Below are positions 1 to 6,863 of a DNA stretch of 8,794 nucleotides, piece after piece (within the stretch, counting starts at the first letter, position 1; each line of letters begins with the position of its first letter). The position numbers and the translations under genes are program-made. This DNA is from RYN-433 sp036558265 (lineage in GTDB: Bacteria > Planctomycetota > Phycisphaerae > Tepidisphaerales > Tepidisphaeraceae), in NCBI GenBank assembly GCA_036558265.1, contig DATBFY010000716.1, positions 1-8,794 of the forward strand, read 5' to 3'. The notes beneath the pieces were generated by a model that did not search any database, was not told the DNA's origin, and was given only the letters and a program-made list of their open reading frames with translations.

Positions 1-1038
1 GATGTAGATCGTGCCGTCCGGCGCGACGTAGATGCCATGGGGGCGGTTCAGCGAACATTGAGCGGGAACGTTCGTCTCAACGTCTCCTTTTTTGCCAGTT
101 CCGGCGAGCAGCGAAAGGGTGCCCGTCTTCGGGTCGATCATCCGGATCGCGTGGGCTTCGGTGTCCGCCAGGTAAATCTGCCCGTCGGGCCCGAGTGCGA
201 CGCCCTTGGGCCCGTTCAGGCCGGCCATCAGCGCAGCAACGGGGTCCGGCGTGAAGCCCTTCTGCCCGCTGCCCGCCAGGTGATGGATGGTGCGGGTGGC
301 GGCGTCGATGCGGTAGATCGCGTTGCCCTCGCGCAGGGCGAGATAGGCGTTGCCCTGCTTGTCGAAGTCGATCGCGCGGGGGCCGAAGAGGGGCGTGCCG
401 GCGAGCGGCGCGCCGTCGGGCGTGGGTTTCTTCTCGCCCGTGCCGGCCCAGGTCGAGATCGTCAGGGTTTTCATGTCGATTCGGCGGACGCGGTGGTTGA
501 GGATGTCGCAGACGTAGAGGTCGCCGGCCGGGTCGAACTGGATCGCGTGGGGCTGGTTGAACTGGGCGGCCGACGCGGGGCCGCCGTCGCCGGCGTAGCC
601 GGGCTTGCCGTTGCCGGCGAGGGTGGAGATCGTGCCGGTCTTCATGTCGATCTTTCGGACGCAGTGGTTCATGCGCTCGACGACGAAGAGGTCGCCGGAT
701 TGGTCGAAGCGCAGCTCGTAGGGCACGTTGAGGGTGGCCTTGAGCGCCGGCCCGTTGTCGCCGGTGTAACCCTTGCGGGTGGGTGTGCCGGCGATGGTGG
801 TGATGGTGCCGTCGGTGGCGATTCGACGGATGCACTGGTTGTTGGTGTCGCAGAAGTAGAGGGCGCGGTCGGGGCCGAGGCTCAGGCCGAAGGGCTGGTT
901 GAGCTGGGCCTCCTTGGCCGGGCCGGCGTCCCCGGCGAAGCCGGGCCGGCCGGTGCCGGCGAGGGTTTGGATCGTTGGACCGGCGGTCGCGCCGGTGGCA
1001 GTGACGAGCAGGGTGAGGTAGATGAATTGGCGGATCAT
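1..1038 (-). CDS. Secreted NHL-repeat beta-propeller protein (3' end outside window)
   Basis: Reading the minus strand from ATG at 1038-1036 gives 346 uninterrupted codons that leave the window at position 1, so the C-terminus is missing. The protein starts MIRQFIYLTLLVTATGATAG: a short basic start, a hydrophobic core and an AxA-type site, so a signal peptide cut near residue 19 is likely. The rest is at least six repeats of about 57 residues. Each opens with a TLAGTG-like strand, then a G(F/Y)xGDxGPA turn, LNxPxG(L/I), a D(P)xGxLYVxD strand and NHxVRRID. This is the NHL blade pattern of planctomycete six-bladed propeller proteins; the fourth and fifth blades are the most diverged. NHL propellers usually bind ligands or proteins, and no catalytic residues are evident. 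The gene is divergent from the cytochrome-like gene at 1183, so they share one control region. No clear Shine-Dalgarno precedes the ATG. Family call is firm; function is unknown. Confidence 0.9.
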   Translation of the reverse strand, partial: MIRQFIYLTLLVTATGATAGPTIQTLAGTGRPGFAGDAGPAKEAQLNQPFGLSLGPDRALYFCDTNNQCIRRIATDGTITTIAGTPTRKGYTGDNGPALKATLNVPYELRFDQSGDLFVVERMNHCVRKIDMKTGTISTLAGNGKPGYAGDGGPASAAQFNQPHAIQFDPAGDLYVCDILNHRVRRIDMKTLTISTWAGTGEKKPTPDGAPLAGTPLFGPRAIDFDKQGNAYLALREGNAIYRIDAATRTIHHLAGSGQKGFTPDPVAALMAGLNGPKGVALGPDGQIYLADTEAHAIRMIDPKTGTLSLLAGTGKKGDVETNVPAQCSLNRPHGIYVAPDGTIYI

Positions 1039-1079
1039 GGGGATCACTCGTCAGGACAGATGCATCGCTTTGGTTTAGC

Positions 1080-1098
1080 CGCGTCCCGAAGGGACGCG
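1080..1098. repeat. Perfect 8-bp inverted repeat in the divergent intergenic region
   Basis: CGCGTCCC and GGGACGCG flank a GAA loop, giving an 8-bp perfect stem. It lies about 40 bp upstream of the NHL gene start and 85 bp upstream of the cytochrome-like gene start. There is no T-tract on either side and both flanking genes start here, so a terminator makes no sense. It could be an operator or a copy of a dispersed intergenic palindrome. GC-rich palindromes of this style are frequent in planctomycete intergenic DNA, but that is recollection, not something tested here. Confidence 0.55.
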
Positions 1099-1114
1099 CG
1101 CCTCGCGACTCGCA

Positions 1115-1144
1115 TTCCACGGCAACGCAAAAGTCGAGTATAAC
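1115..1144 (+). promoter_or_regulatory. Possible promoter for the DUF1549/DUF1553 gene
   Basis: TATAAC at 1139-1144 matches five of six positions of a sigma-70-type -10 box and stands out in this GC-rich region. The best -35 partner is TTCCAC at 1115-1120 with an 18-bp spacer, which is a poor match. A start near 1151 would leave a leader of about 30 nt before the ATG at 1183. Planctomycete promoters are poorly defined, so this is only a candidate. Confidence 0.3.
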
Positions 1145-1182
1145 CGAACAGGACGCACATCTTTCCCGGATCGAGTTGCAGA

Positions 1183-3819
1183 ATGAACCGGAAGAATCGA
1201 GTTATCATTCCCTTCGTCGCGGGCGCGCTGTGTGCCATGACACTTGCCGTCCGGGGGACCCCCGCCAACAAGGCCGCGCTGGAGCGTCACTTCGGCCCGT
1301 TCCTCGCCAAGTCCCTCCAGTCCTGCACGGTCTGCCATCTCCCCTCCGACAAGAAAGACCCTGACACCCTCGAAGACTTCCCGCACAACCCCTTCGGCGA
1401 CGCCGTCCGCAAGGCCGGGACACAGTTGCGCCGCGAGGGCAAGAAGCGCGAGATGGCCGCCCGGATCGCCATCGTCGCGGCGATGGACAGCGATGGCGAC
1501 GGCGTGGACAACCTGACCGAATTGCTGCTCGGACACAATCCGGGCGATCCGAAGGACGTGCCGAGCAGGGAGGAACTGAGCCAGGCGGGCGCGAAGCGCG
1601 AGGCGTTCGTCGCGTTCTGCAAGGAGTATCGGTGGGAGCCGTTCGAGGTTGTCAAACGTCCGGCCGTTCCCAGCGAGCCCGGTCCGACCTGGGCGAAGAA
1701 TCCGATCGACGCCTTCGTGCTGGAGCGCCAGCGGGCGCATGGGCTGACGCCGTCGCCCGAGGCGCCGCGGGATGTGCTATTGCGGCGTGTCTATCTCGAC
1801 CTGATCGGCCTGAACCCGACGCCCGAGGAGATCGCCGCTTTTGAGAAGGACGCGTCGCCGGATGCGTACGAGAAGGTCGTCGATCGGCTGCTCGCCGACC
1901 CGCGCTACGGCCAGCGCTGGGCGCGGCACTGGATGGACGTCTGGCGCTACAGCGACTGGGCGGGTTGGACCGGCGGGAACCAGATCCGCGACAGCCAGCC
2001 GTTCATCTGGCGCTGGCGCGACTGGATCGTGGAATCGCTCAACGCCGACAAGGGGTACGACCGGATGGTCCTGGAGATGCTCGCGGCCGACGAGTTGTGT
2101 CCGCAGGACCAGGCCGCGCTGCGCGCCACCGGGTTCCTCGTGCGAAACTACAAGATGCTCTCGCGCGAGCAGTGGCTGGAGGACACGGTCAATCACACGT
2201 CGCGGGCGTTCCTGGGCCTGACGATGCACTGCGCCAAGTGCCACGACCACAAGTTCGACCCGGTGACGCAGGAGGAGTATTACCGCCTTCGCGCGATCTT
2301 CGAGCCGCACAACGTGCGCATCGATCCGGTGCCGGGGACGGCGGACAAGAAGACCGACGGCCTGGCGCGGGCGTATGACAAGGAGATCGGCGCAGAGACC
2401 TGGTTCTACACCCGCGGCGACGAGCGCACGCCCGACAAGAAGCGCGGCGCGATGGTGCCGGGTGTGCCCGCGTGCCTGGGCGGGGAGCTGAAGATCCAGC
2501 CCGTCAGGCTGCCCGCCGAGTCGGCGCATCCGGATCGGCAGGCGTTCGTCAAGCACGACCTGCTCGCGGAAAGCCAGCGGGCCCTTGACGAGGCGCGGAA
2601 GAAGTACCAGCCGATCAAGGATGACGACAAGCAAACGGCACGGGCGCGGAGCGAGGCGGAGGCGGCGATCGCGCTGGCCAAGGCCAAGCATGCGGCGATG
2701 GTCGCCGTGCTCAAGTCCGAAGAGTTGGCCGATGCGGGAAAGAAGGGCTCGGACCCGTGGAAGGCGGCTGCCCGCGATACCGTCGCGGCGCAGCGGGCGG
2801 TGGCGGTCGCCCAGGCGACGAGCGATCTGCTGGCGGCGCAGAGCGCGATCGATGCGGCCCGACAGAAGGGCGACAAAGGCGCGAAGGATCTGAAGACCGC
2901 TCAGGACAAGCTCGACAAAGCCCAGCGGGCGCTGGCGGCGGCGGGCAATGATCTGTCCGAGCCGCTGGGCACCAACTTCAAGCCGCGCTCGACGGACGAT
3001 TACCCCGACACCTCCACCGGCCGGCGGCTGGCGTTCGCGCGGTGGCTGGTCGACGCGGACAACCCCCTGGCCGCGCGGGTGGCGGTCAATCACATCTGGG
3101 CGCGTCACTTCGCGCAGGGCCTGGTGCCGTCGGTGGACGACTTTGGCCGCAACGGCCGGCCCGCAACCCATCCCGCGCTGGTCGATTGGCTCGCGAGCGA
3201 ATTGATGGCCAATGGCTGGCACACGAAGCCGATCCACCGCCTGATCGTCACCAGCGCGACCTATCGCCAGTCGTCCCTGCCGCGCGACAAGGATCTGGCC
3301 GCCGATCCGGACGACACGTGGCTATGGCGCTTCGAATCCAAGCGCATGGAGGCCGAGCTGGTGCGCGACAACGTGCTGTGGGCCGGCGGACAATTGGACC
3401 TGACCGCCGGCGGGCCCGAGATCGCCTACACGCAGGGCCTGGCGAGCAAACGCCGCAGCCTCTATCTCCAGGAAGCGCCCGAGAAAGAAGTGGCGTTCCT
3501 CAAGATCTTCGACGGCCCAAACCCCAACGAGTGCTACTTCCGCCGGCCCAGCGTGATGCCGCACCAGGCGCTGGCGCTGGGAAATTCGGCGCTGGTGTTC
3601 GACGAGGCGAAAGCGGTGGCGGCAAAGCTGAAGGGGGCGCCGGATCCGGGGGCGTTCATCGAGGCGGCGTACCTGCGCGTCCTGGCGCGCCGCCCGACGA
3701 CGGACGAGCGGGCGGCGTGCGAGGCGTTTCTGGCGCGGACCGACGTAGCGGCGGAGCGGAAGCGCGAGGACTTCATTGTGGTGTTGTTCAATCACAATGA
3801 TTTTGTGGCGATACGATAG
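1183..3819 (+). CDS. Secreted DUF1549/DUF1553 (PSCyt2-PSD1) protein with N-terminal CxxCH and calcium-loop segment
   Basis: The protein has 878 residues. An N-terminal hydrophobic stretch (about 7-23) followed by RGTPA looks like a signal peptide. A CTVCH haem-type motif follows at 48-52, then HNPFG at 68-72. A DxDxDGxxxxxE loop (D102, D104, D106, E113) resembles an EF-hand or thrombospondin-3-like calcium site. DUF1549 spans roughly 174-380, with the family's RRVYLDLIGL, YGQRWARHWMDVWRYSD and closing CAKCHDHKFDP (second CxxCH at 350-354). An Ala/Lys-rich, probably coiled-coil segment fills about 460-590. DUF1553 spans about 612-878, with GRRLAFARWLVDADNPL, RVAVNHIWARHF, VPSVDDFG and FDGPNPNECYFRR, and ends in the usual NHNDFV-type tail. 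Such proteins are exported and often neighbour DUF1501 genes; their reaction is not established. Only one CxxCH in the N-terminal part argues for a mono-haem variant of the usual PSCyt1 region. The ATG at 1183 is chosen because the signal peptide follows directly; no strong Shine-Dalgarno is visible. Confidence 0.93.
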   Translation: MNRKNRVIIPFVAGALCAMTLAVRGTPANKAALERHFGPFLAKSLQSCTVCHLPSDKKDPDTLEDFPHNPFGDAVRKAGTQLRREGKKREMAARIAIVAAMDSDGDGVDNLTELLLGHNPGDPKDVPSREELSQAGAKREAFVAFCKEYRWEPFEVVKRPAVPSEPGPTWAKNPIDAFVLERQRAHGLTPSPEAPRDVLLRRVYLDLIGLNPTPEEIAAFEKDASPDAYEKVVDRLLADPRYGQRWARHWMDVWRYSDWAGWTGGNQIRDSQPFIWRWRDWIVESLNADKGYDRMVLEMLAADELCPQDQAALRATGFLVRNYKMLSREQWLEDTVNHTSRAFLGLTMHCAKCHDHKFDPVTQEEYYRLRAIFEPHNVRIDPVPGTADKKTDGLARAYDKEIGAETWFYTRGDERTPDKKRGAMVPGVPACLGGELKIQPVRLPAESAHPDRQAFVKHDLLAESQRALDEARKKYQPIKDDDKQTARARSEAEAAIALAKAKHAAMVAVLKSEELADAGKKGSDPWKAAARDTVAAQRAVAVAQATSDLLAAQSAIDAARQKGDKGAKDLKTAQDKLDKAQRALAAAGNDLSEPLGTNFKPRSTDDYPDTSTGRRLAFARWLVDADNPLAARVAVNHIWARHFAQGLVPSVDDFGRNGRPATHPALVDWLASELMANGWHTKPIHRLIVTSATYRQSSLPRDKDLAADPDDTWLWRFESKRMEAELVRDNVLWAGGQLDLTAGGPEIAYTQGLASKRRSLYLQEAPEKEVAFLKIFDGPNPNECYFRRPSVMPHQALALGNSALVFDEAKAVAAKLKGAPDPGAFIEAAYLRVLARRPTTDERAACEAFLARTDVAAERKREDFIVVLFNHNDFVAIR

Positions 3820-3830
3820 CGGTCACGTGG

Positions 3831-3850
3831 CACGGGCGGCCCGCCCCGTG
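3831..3850. repeat. Bulged GC-rich hairpin after the DUF1549/DUF1553 stop
   Basis: CACGGGCG (3831-3838) can pair with CGCCCCGTG (3842-3850) in eight base pairs with one bulged C and a three-base loop. It starts 11 bp after the stop codon at 3817-3819, a fitting place for a transcription end. No T-run follows (the next bases are TTGACG), so it is not a standard intrinsic terminator. It may be a dispersed planctomycete-type palindrome or a stabilising 3' hairpin. Confidence 0.4.
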
Positions 3851-3879
3851 TTGACGCCGCGCAATCATTCGTGTTCCCT
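3851..3879 (+). promoter_or_regulatory. Weak candidate promoter for the zinc-ribbon membrane gene
   Basis: TTGACG at 3851-3856 matches five of six positions of a sigma-70-type -35 box and directly follows the hairpin at 3831-3850. With a 17-bp spacer the -10 position is TTCCCT (3874-3879), a poor match. It is listed because of its position between a possible transcription end and the next gene. Confidence 0.2.
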
Positions 3880-3898
3880 TCCTCGTGCAAGGCTTCCG

Positions 3899-4195
3899 AT
3901 GATCTACCTATCGCTGGTAGTCCTGTGCTTTGGGCTGATGTTCATAGGCGGGTTCTCGGTTCACGCCATACCGCAACATAAAGATCTTGGGATGCTCGCG
4001 ATCCTCGTGGGGATCATCGGATTGGTCTGCGCCGTCGCGTTCAGTCCGGTCGCAAGGCGGGATGACAGGCTTCGTCGTGGGTTGTGCGCTCGGTGCGGGT
4101 ACGATTTACGTGCGAGCCCCGATCGGTGCCCGGAATGCGGCGCGCCACGCGAACGCGAGGACGGCGAGTCTGGGAATGGTTCAGACAATTCGTGA
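3899..4195 (+). CDS. Small two-helix membrane protein with C-terminal zinc ribbon
   Basis: The protein has 98 residues. Two hydrophobic helices, about 2-21 and 30-49, are followed by the basic stretch ARRDDRLRRG (52-61), which places the C-terminus in the cytoplasm by the positive-inside rule. A zinc ribbon follows, with Cys63-x2-Cys66 and Cys77-x2-Cys80 around GYDLRASPDR. This CGYDLRAxPDRCPECG signature recurs in many planctomycete membrane proteins of unknown role. A short acidic, Ser/Gly-rich tail ends the protein. The frame stays open upstream to 3776, overlapping the previous gene, but the ATG at 3899 is preferred: AAGG (3889-3892) sits 6 nt before it and the first helix begins at once, whereas the upstream extension is Arg-rich and featureless. 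The gene is 79 bp after the DUF1549/DUF1553 gene. A structural metal site or protein contact is likely; no enzymatic function can be assigned. Confidence 0.8.
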   Translation: MIYLSLVVLCFGLMFIGGFSVHAIPQHKDLGMLAILVGIIGLVCAVAFSPVARRDDRLRRGLCARCGYDLRASPDRCPECGAPREREDGESGNGSDNS

Positions 4196-4272
4196 CGGAG
4201 ACGTTGCCGTCTGGTGCCATGCTCACACGAGCCCCCGGAGGCGCGGCATTTGGCTGGGATGTTCCTGCGGCT

Positions 4273-4315
4273 CGGGTGGGCATGCCGGTTCTGCGCGGAA
4301 CGGCACGCACACCCG
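4273..4315. repeat. Nested long inverted repeat between the zinc-ribbon and kinase genes
   Basis: The two arms pair over nearly the whole 43 bases. CGGGTG (4273-4278) pairs with CACCCG (4310-4315), GC (4280-4281) with GC (4307-4308), TGCC (4283-4286) with GGCA (4302-4305), and GTTC (4288-4291) with GAAC (4298-4301), where 4301-4302 marks the bulge point. That is about 16 base pairs with two single mismatches, one bulged G and a six-base loop TGCGCG. It lies about 80 bp after the stop at 4195 and 80 bp before the kinase start. No T-run follows. It could end or attenuate transcription, bind a regulator as DNA, or be a mobile intergenic palindrome. The rest of 4196-4397 holds only the promoter-like motif near 4376. 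Confidence 0.6.
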
Positions 4316-4350
4316 GAATGCACCGAGTCGTGATGTCGTCGCTCAATAAC

Positions 4351-4381
4351 TTGCCGCCAACGCCCCCCGATCGTGTACAAT
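4351..4381 (+). promoter_or_regulatory. Candidate promoter just upstream of the kinase gene
   Basis: TACAAT at 4376-4381 is a five-of-six -10 match. TTGCCG at 4351-4356 is a partial -35 with a long 19-bp spacer. Transcription would begin around 4388, only about 10 nt before the ATG at 4398, giving a very short leader. The bases between, rich in C, contain no Shine-Dalgarno, which fits near-leaderless translation. Confidence 0.4.
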
Positions 4382-4397
4382 CCCCCGATCAACCCCC

Positions 4398-6794
4398 ATG
4401 CCCGACCCCCCCGACGATCTCACGGTCGACGTGAACCATACGGCCCCCACCGCCGCCATCCCGCGCCTCTCCCACCACGATCCCGAAGCCATCGGCCCCT
4501 TCCGCATCCTCGAGCGCGTCGGCGAAGGCGGCATGGGCGTCATCTACAAGGCCGAGCAGCGCTCGCCCGTCCGCCGTGTCGTCGCGCTCAAAGTGATCAA
4601 GCTCGGCATGGACACGCGCGAGGTCCTCGCCCGCTTCGAGGCCGAGCGGCAGGCGCTGGCGCTCATGTCCCATCCCAACATCGCGCGCGTGCTGGATGCG
4701 GGGATGACCGAGGCGGGTCGGCCGTTCTTCGCGATGGAGTTCGTCGCCGGCGTCCCGCTGACGCGATACTGCGACGAGAACCGCCTGCGCACGCGGCAGC
4801 GGCTCGAACTGTTCGTCCAGGTCTGCCAGGCCGTTCAGCACGCGCACCAGAAGGGGATCATCCACCGCGATCTCAAGCCCTCGAACATCCTCGTGACGAT
4901 GGTGGACGGCAAGCCCGTGCCCAAGGTGATCGACTTCGGCATCGCCAAGGCCACCAACCAGGCCCTGACGGCCCAGACCCTCTACACGCAAACCGGCGCG
5001 CTCATCGGCACGCCCGAGTACATGTCGCCCGAGCAGGCCCAGACCAGCGGCCTGGACGTGGACACGCGCACCGACATCTACTCGCTCGGCGTCATCCTGT
5101 ACGAGCTCTTGACCGGCACTACGCCCATCGATGCGAAGGAATTGCGCACGGCAGGGATCGACGGCATGGCCCGCATGATCCGCGAGCTCGAGCCCCAGCG
5201 CCCCAGCACGCGGCTTGTGACCGCCGGCAGCACCGACCCGTCGCCCGCGAAGCAGACGCGGGTCCTCGAGCGCGAATTGCGCGGCGACCTCGACTGGATC
5301 GTCCTCAAGGCCATGGAAAGGGACCGCACGCGCCGCTACGAATCGGCCGCGGCGCTGGCGGACGACGTGGGCCGCCATCTGGACAACCAGCCCGTGCTCG
5401 CGCGTCCGCCCAGCGTGGGGTACCGCGTCGAGAAGTTCGTCCGCCGCCACCGCGCCGGCGTGATCGGCGCGTCGGCCGTTGTGGCCGCGCTGATTCTGGG
5501 CATGATCGGCACCGCCGTCGGACTGATCCGCGCCCGCGAGCAGCGCGACCTGGCGGTCGAGCAGCGCAAGGCCACCGAGCTCGCGCGCGAGAATGAGAAG
5601 ACCGCCAACCTCTTCCTCCGCGACCTCCTGATCTCGTTCGGCAACCCCGCCGAGGGGCGCTCCGGCGTGCCCCGCGCGGTCGCGCGCCTCGACCAGGGAT
5701 GGCTCAAGGAACAACCCGAAACCCAGGCCGCCTGCCGCATCCTGCTCGGATCCTTCTTCATCCAGGAAAACGAGATCGCCCAGGCCGAGCGGCAGTACGA
5801 CACGGTGATGGCGTTGTCCCGACGACCCGACGGCACCGTGCCGCCGGAGATCTCAGGGGTCATTCACAGCGGCCGGGGCATGGCGCTCTGGATGCGCAAG
5901 CAACTACCCGAAGCCGAGCGCGAGCTGCGCACGGCGATCGATGACTTCCGCAAGGTGCCCGGGATGGGCGCAAGGCTCGCGCAACTGCTCTTCGGCCTCT
6001 CGGCGGTGCGGCAGGCGCAGGGCGACAAGGCCGAGGCCCAGCGGCTGCTGCGCGAGGCGACCGAGATCGCCGCCGCCGAACCCACCATGCGCGGTTACGT
6101 CCCGGGCACGCCCGCCGCGCGGGGAGGAACGGCGCCGGCCGCCGCACCCGCGACCGCGCTGTCCGAGGGCCGGTTCGATGACGCAAAGCAAGGCTACCTC
6201 CGCGCGTGCCTCGACGACCCGGACAACCACTGGAACTGGTACCACCTCGCGTGCCTGCAACTGTACCTGGACGACCAAACGTCCTATCGCAACGCCGCCA
6301 AGGGGATGTTCGATCGCTTCGGGAACACGCCGATCGCGACCATCGGCGAACGCACCGCCAAGGTCTGCCTGCTCACGCCCCAGCCCGTCGGCGACATGGC
6401 CAGGCTCCAGGGCCTGCTGGATCAGGCGCTGGCGTCCACCGAGAACCCAGACAACGCGCCCTGGTTCGCGCTCTCCAAGTCGCTCGCGGAGTACCGGGCG
6501 AGCCGGTTCGAGTCAGCGTTGGCGTTCGTCGATCGCGCCGAGGGGCTGAAACCAGCGTCGGCGCGGGCAACGATGGACCTGATCCGCGCGATGGCGCAGC
6601 ATCGCCTCGGCCGGGCGGATAAGGCGAAGGAACTGCTGGGAAAGGCGGTTTCGACGATGGAAGAACTTCCTAAGCCAGGCGCCGAGCCCATCGATGGCGC
6701 GGAGAACTGGTTGATCTGCCACATTTTACGCCGCGAGGCGGAGCAACTGATCGCGGGCGCTGCGAAGAAAACGCCAGGAACCAAGGGGCAGTAG
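4398..6794 (+). CDS. Transmembrane Ser/Thr protein kinase with TPR-like C-terminal part
   Basis: The protein has 798 residues. A PknB-like kinase domain fills about 35-330 with all catalytic elements: glycine loop GEGGMG (42-47), Lys65 in VVALKVIK, helix-C Glu83, HRDLKPSN (156-163), DFG (179-181), GTPEYMSPE (204-212) and Asp226 in DIYSLG, so it should be active. The activation segment has several candidate autophosphorylation sites (T190, T194, T197, T199, T205). One hydrophobic helix (about 354-376) follows the basic FVRRHR, placing the kinase in the cytoplasm and the C-terminus outside. A coiled coil (about 378-403) leads to helical repeats at about 440-560 and 587-755, split by an Ala/Pro/Gly linker (570-588). 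The second block has the DNHWNWYHLACLQLY and ERTAKVCLL style seen in planctomycete kinase/TPR proteins. The substrate is unknown. No Shine-Dalgarno precedes ATG 4398; a promoter-like motif lies just upstream. Confidence 0.93.
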   Translation: MPDPPDDLTVDVNHTAPTAAIPRLSHHDPEAIGPFRILERVGEGGMGVIYKAEQRSPVRRVVALKVIKLGMDTREVLARFEAERQALALMSHPNIARVLDAGMTEAGRPFFAMEFVAGVPLTRYCDENRLRTRQRLELFVQVCQAVQHAHQKGIIHRDLKPSNILVTMVDGKPVPKVIDFGIAKATNQALTAQTLYTQTGALIGTPEYMSPEQAQTSGLDVDTRTDIYSLGVILYELLTGTTPIDAKELRTAGIDGMARMIRELEPQRPSTRLVTAGSTDPSPAKQTRVLERELRGDLDWIVLKAMERDRTRRYESAAALADDVGRHLDNQPVLARPPSVGYRVEKFVRRHRAGVIGASAVVAALILGMIGTAVGLIRAREQRDLAVEQRKATELARENEKTANLFLRDLLISFGNPAEGRSGVPRAVARLDQGWLKEQPETQAACRILLGSFFIQENEIAQAERQYDTVMALSRRPDGTVPPEISGVIHSGRGMALWMRKQLPEAERELRTAIDDFRKVPGMGARLAQLLFGLSAVRQAQGDKAEAQRLLREATEIAAAEPTMRGYVPGTPAARGGTAPAAAPATALSEGRFDDAKQGYLRACLDDPDNHWNWYHLACLQLYLDDQTSYRNAAKGMFDRFGNTPIATIGERTAKVCLLTPQPVGDMARLQGLLDQALASTENPDNAPWFALSKSLAEYRASRFESALAFVDRAEGLKPASARATMDLIRAMAQHRLGRADKAKELLGKAVSTMEELPKPGAEPIDGAENWLICHILRREAEQLIAGAAKKTPGTKGQ

Positions 6795-6830
6795 GATGGT
6801 CCTTTGACGTCTGAGACCAACGCCAACTCA

Positions 6831-6842
6831 CGGGCTTGCCCG
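6831..6842. repeat. Short palindrome upstream of the unrecognised membrane gene
   Basis: CGGGC and GCCCG flank a TT loop, a 5-bp perfect stem 36 bp after the kinase stop. It is too short and lacks a T-run, so it is weak as a terminator. If the TTG at 6804 is the true start of the next gene, this palindrome is coding sequence. Confidence 0.25.
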
Positions 6843-6863
6843 CGTAGGGTCGATCGAACCGAC

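Noticed and set aside
37..1143. Plus-strand (37-1143) and minus-strand (77-1120) frames over the NHL gene
   Set aside because: Only the minus frame starting at 1038 gives regular NHL repeats and a signal peptide; the other two give Gly/Val-rich or Arg/His-rich sequence without motifs.
2560..2955. Ala/Lys/Gln-rich stretch in the DUF1549/DUF1553 gene considered as a DNA tandem repeat
   Set aside because: The protein is compositionally biased and probably coiled coil, but no unit repeats at the nucleotide level.
1777..3237. A 486-codon open frame on the minus strand inside the DUF1549/DUF1553 gene
   Set aside because: It is antisense to a clearly recognised gene, its translation is Arg/Val-rich with no motif, and long antisense frames are expected at this G+C content and codon bias.
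3776..3898. An upstream extension of the zinc-ribbon membrane protein overlapping the previous gene
   Set aside because: The extra 41 residues are featureless and pass through the hairpin at 3831-3850, while the ATG at 3899 has an AAGG site and leads straight into the first membrane helix.
4084..4434. A 116-codon plus-strand frame between the zinc-ribbon and kinase genes
   Set aside because: It overlaps both neighbours in another frame, runs through the nested inverted repeat and promoter-like motif, and shows no domain or credible start site.
4389..5714. A 441-codon minus-strand frame opposite the kinase gene
   Set aside because: It lies opposite the intact kinase domain and transmembrane segment, and its translation shows no family signature.
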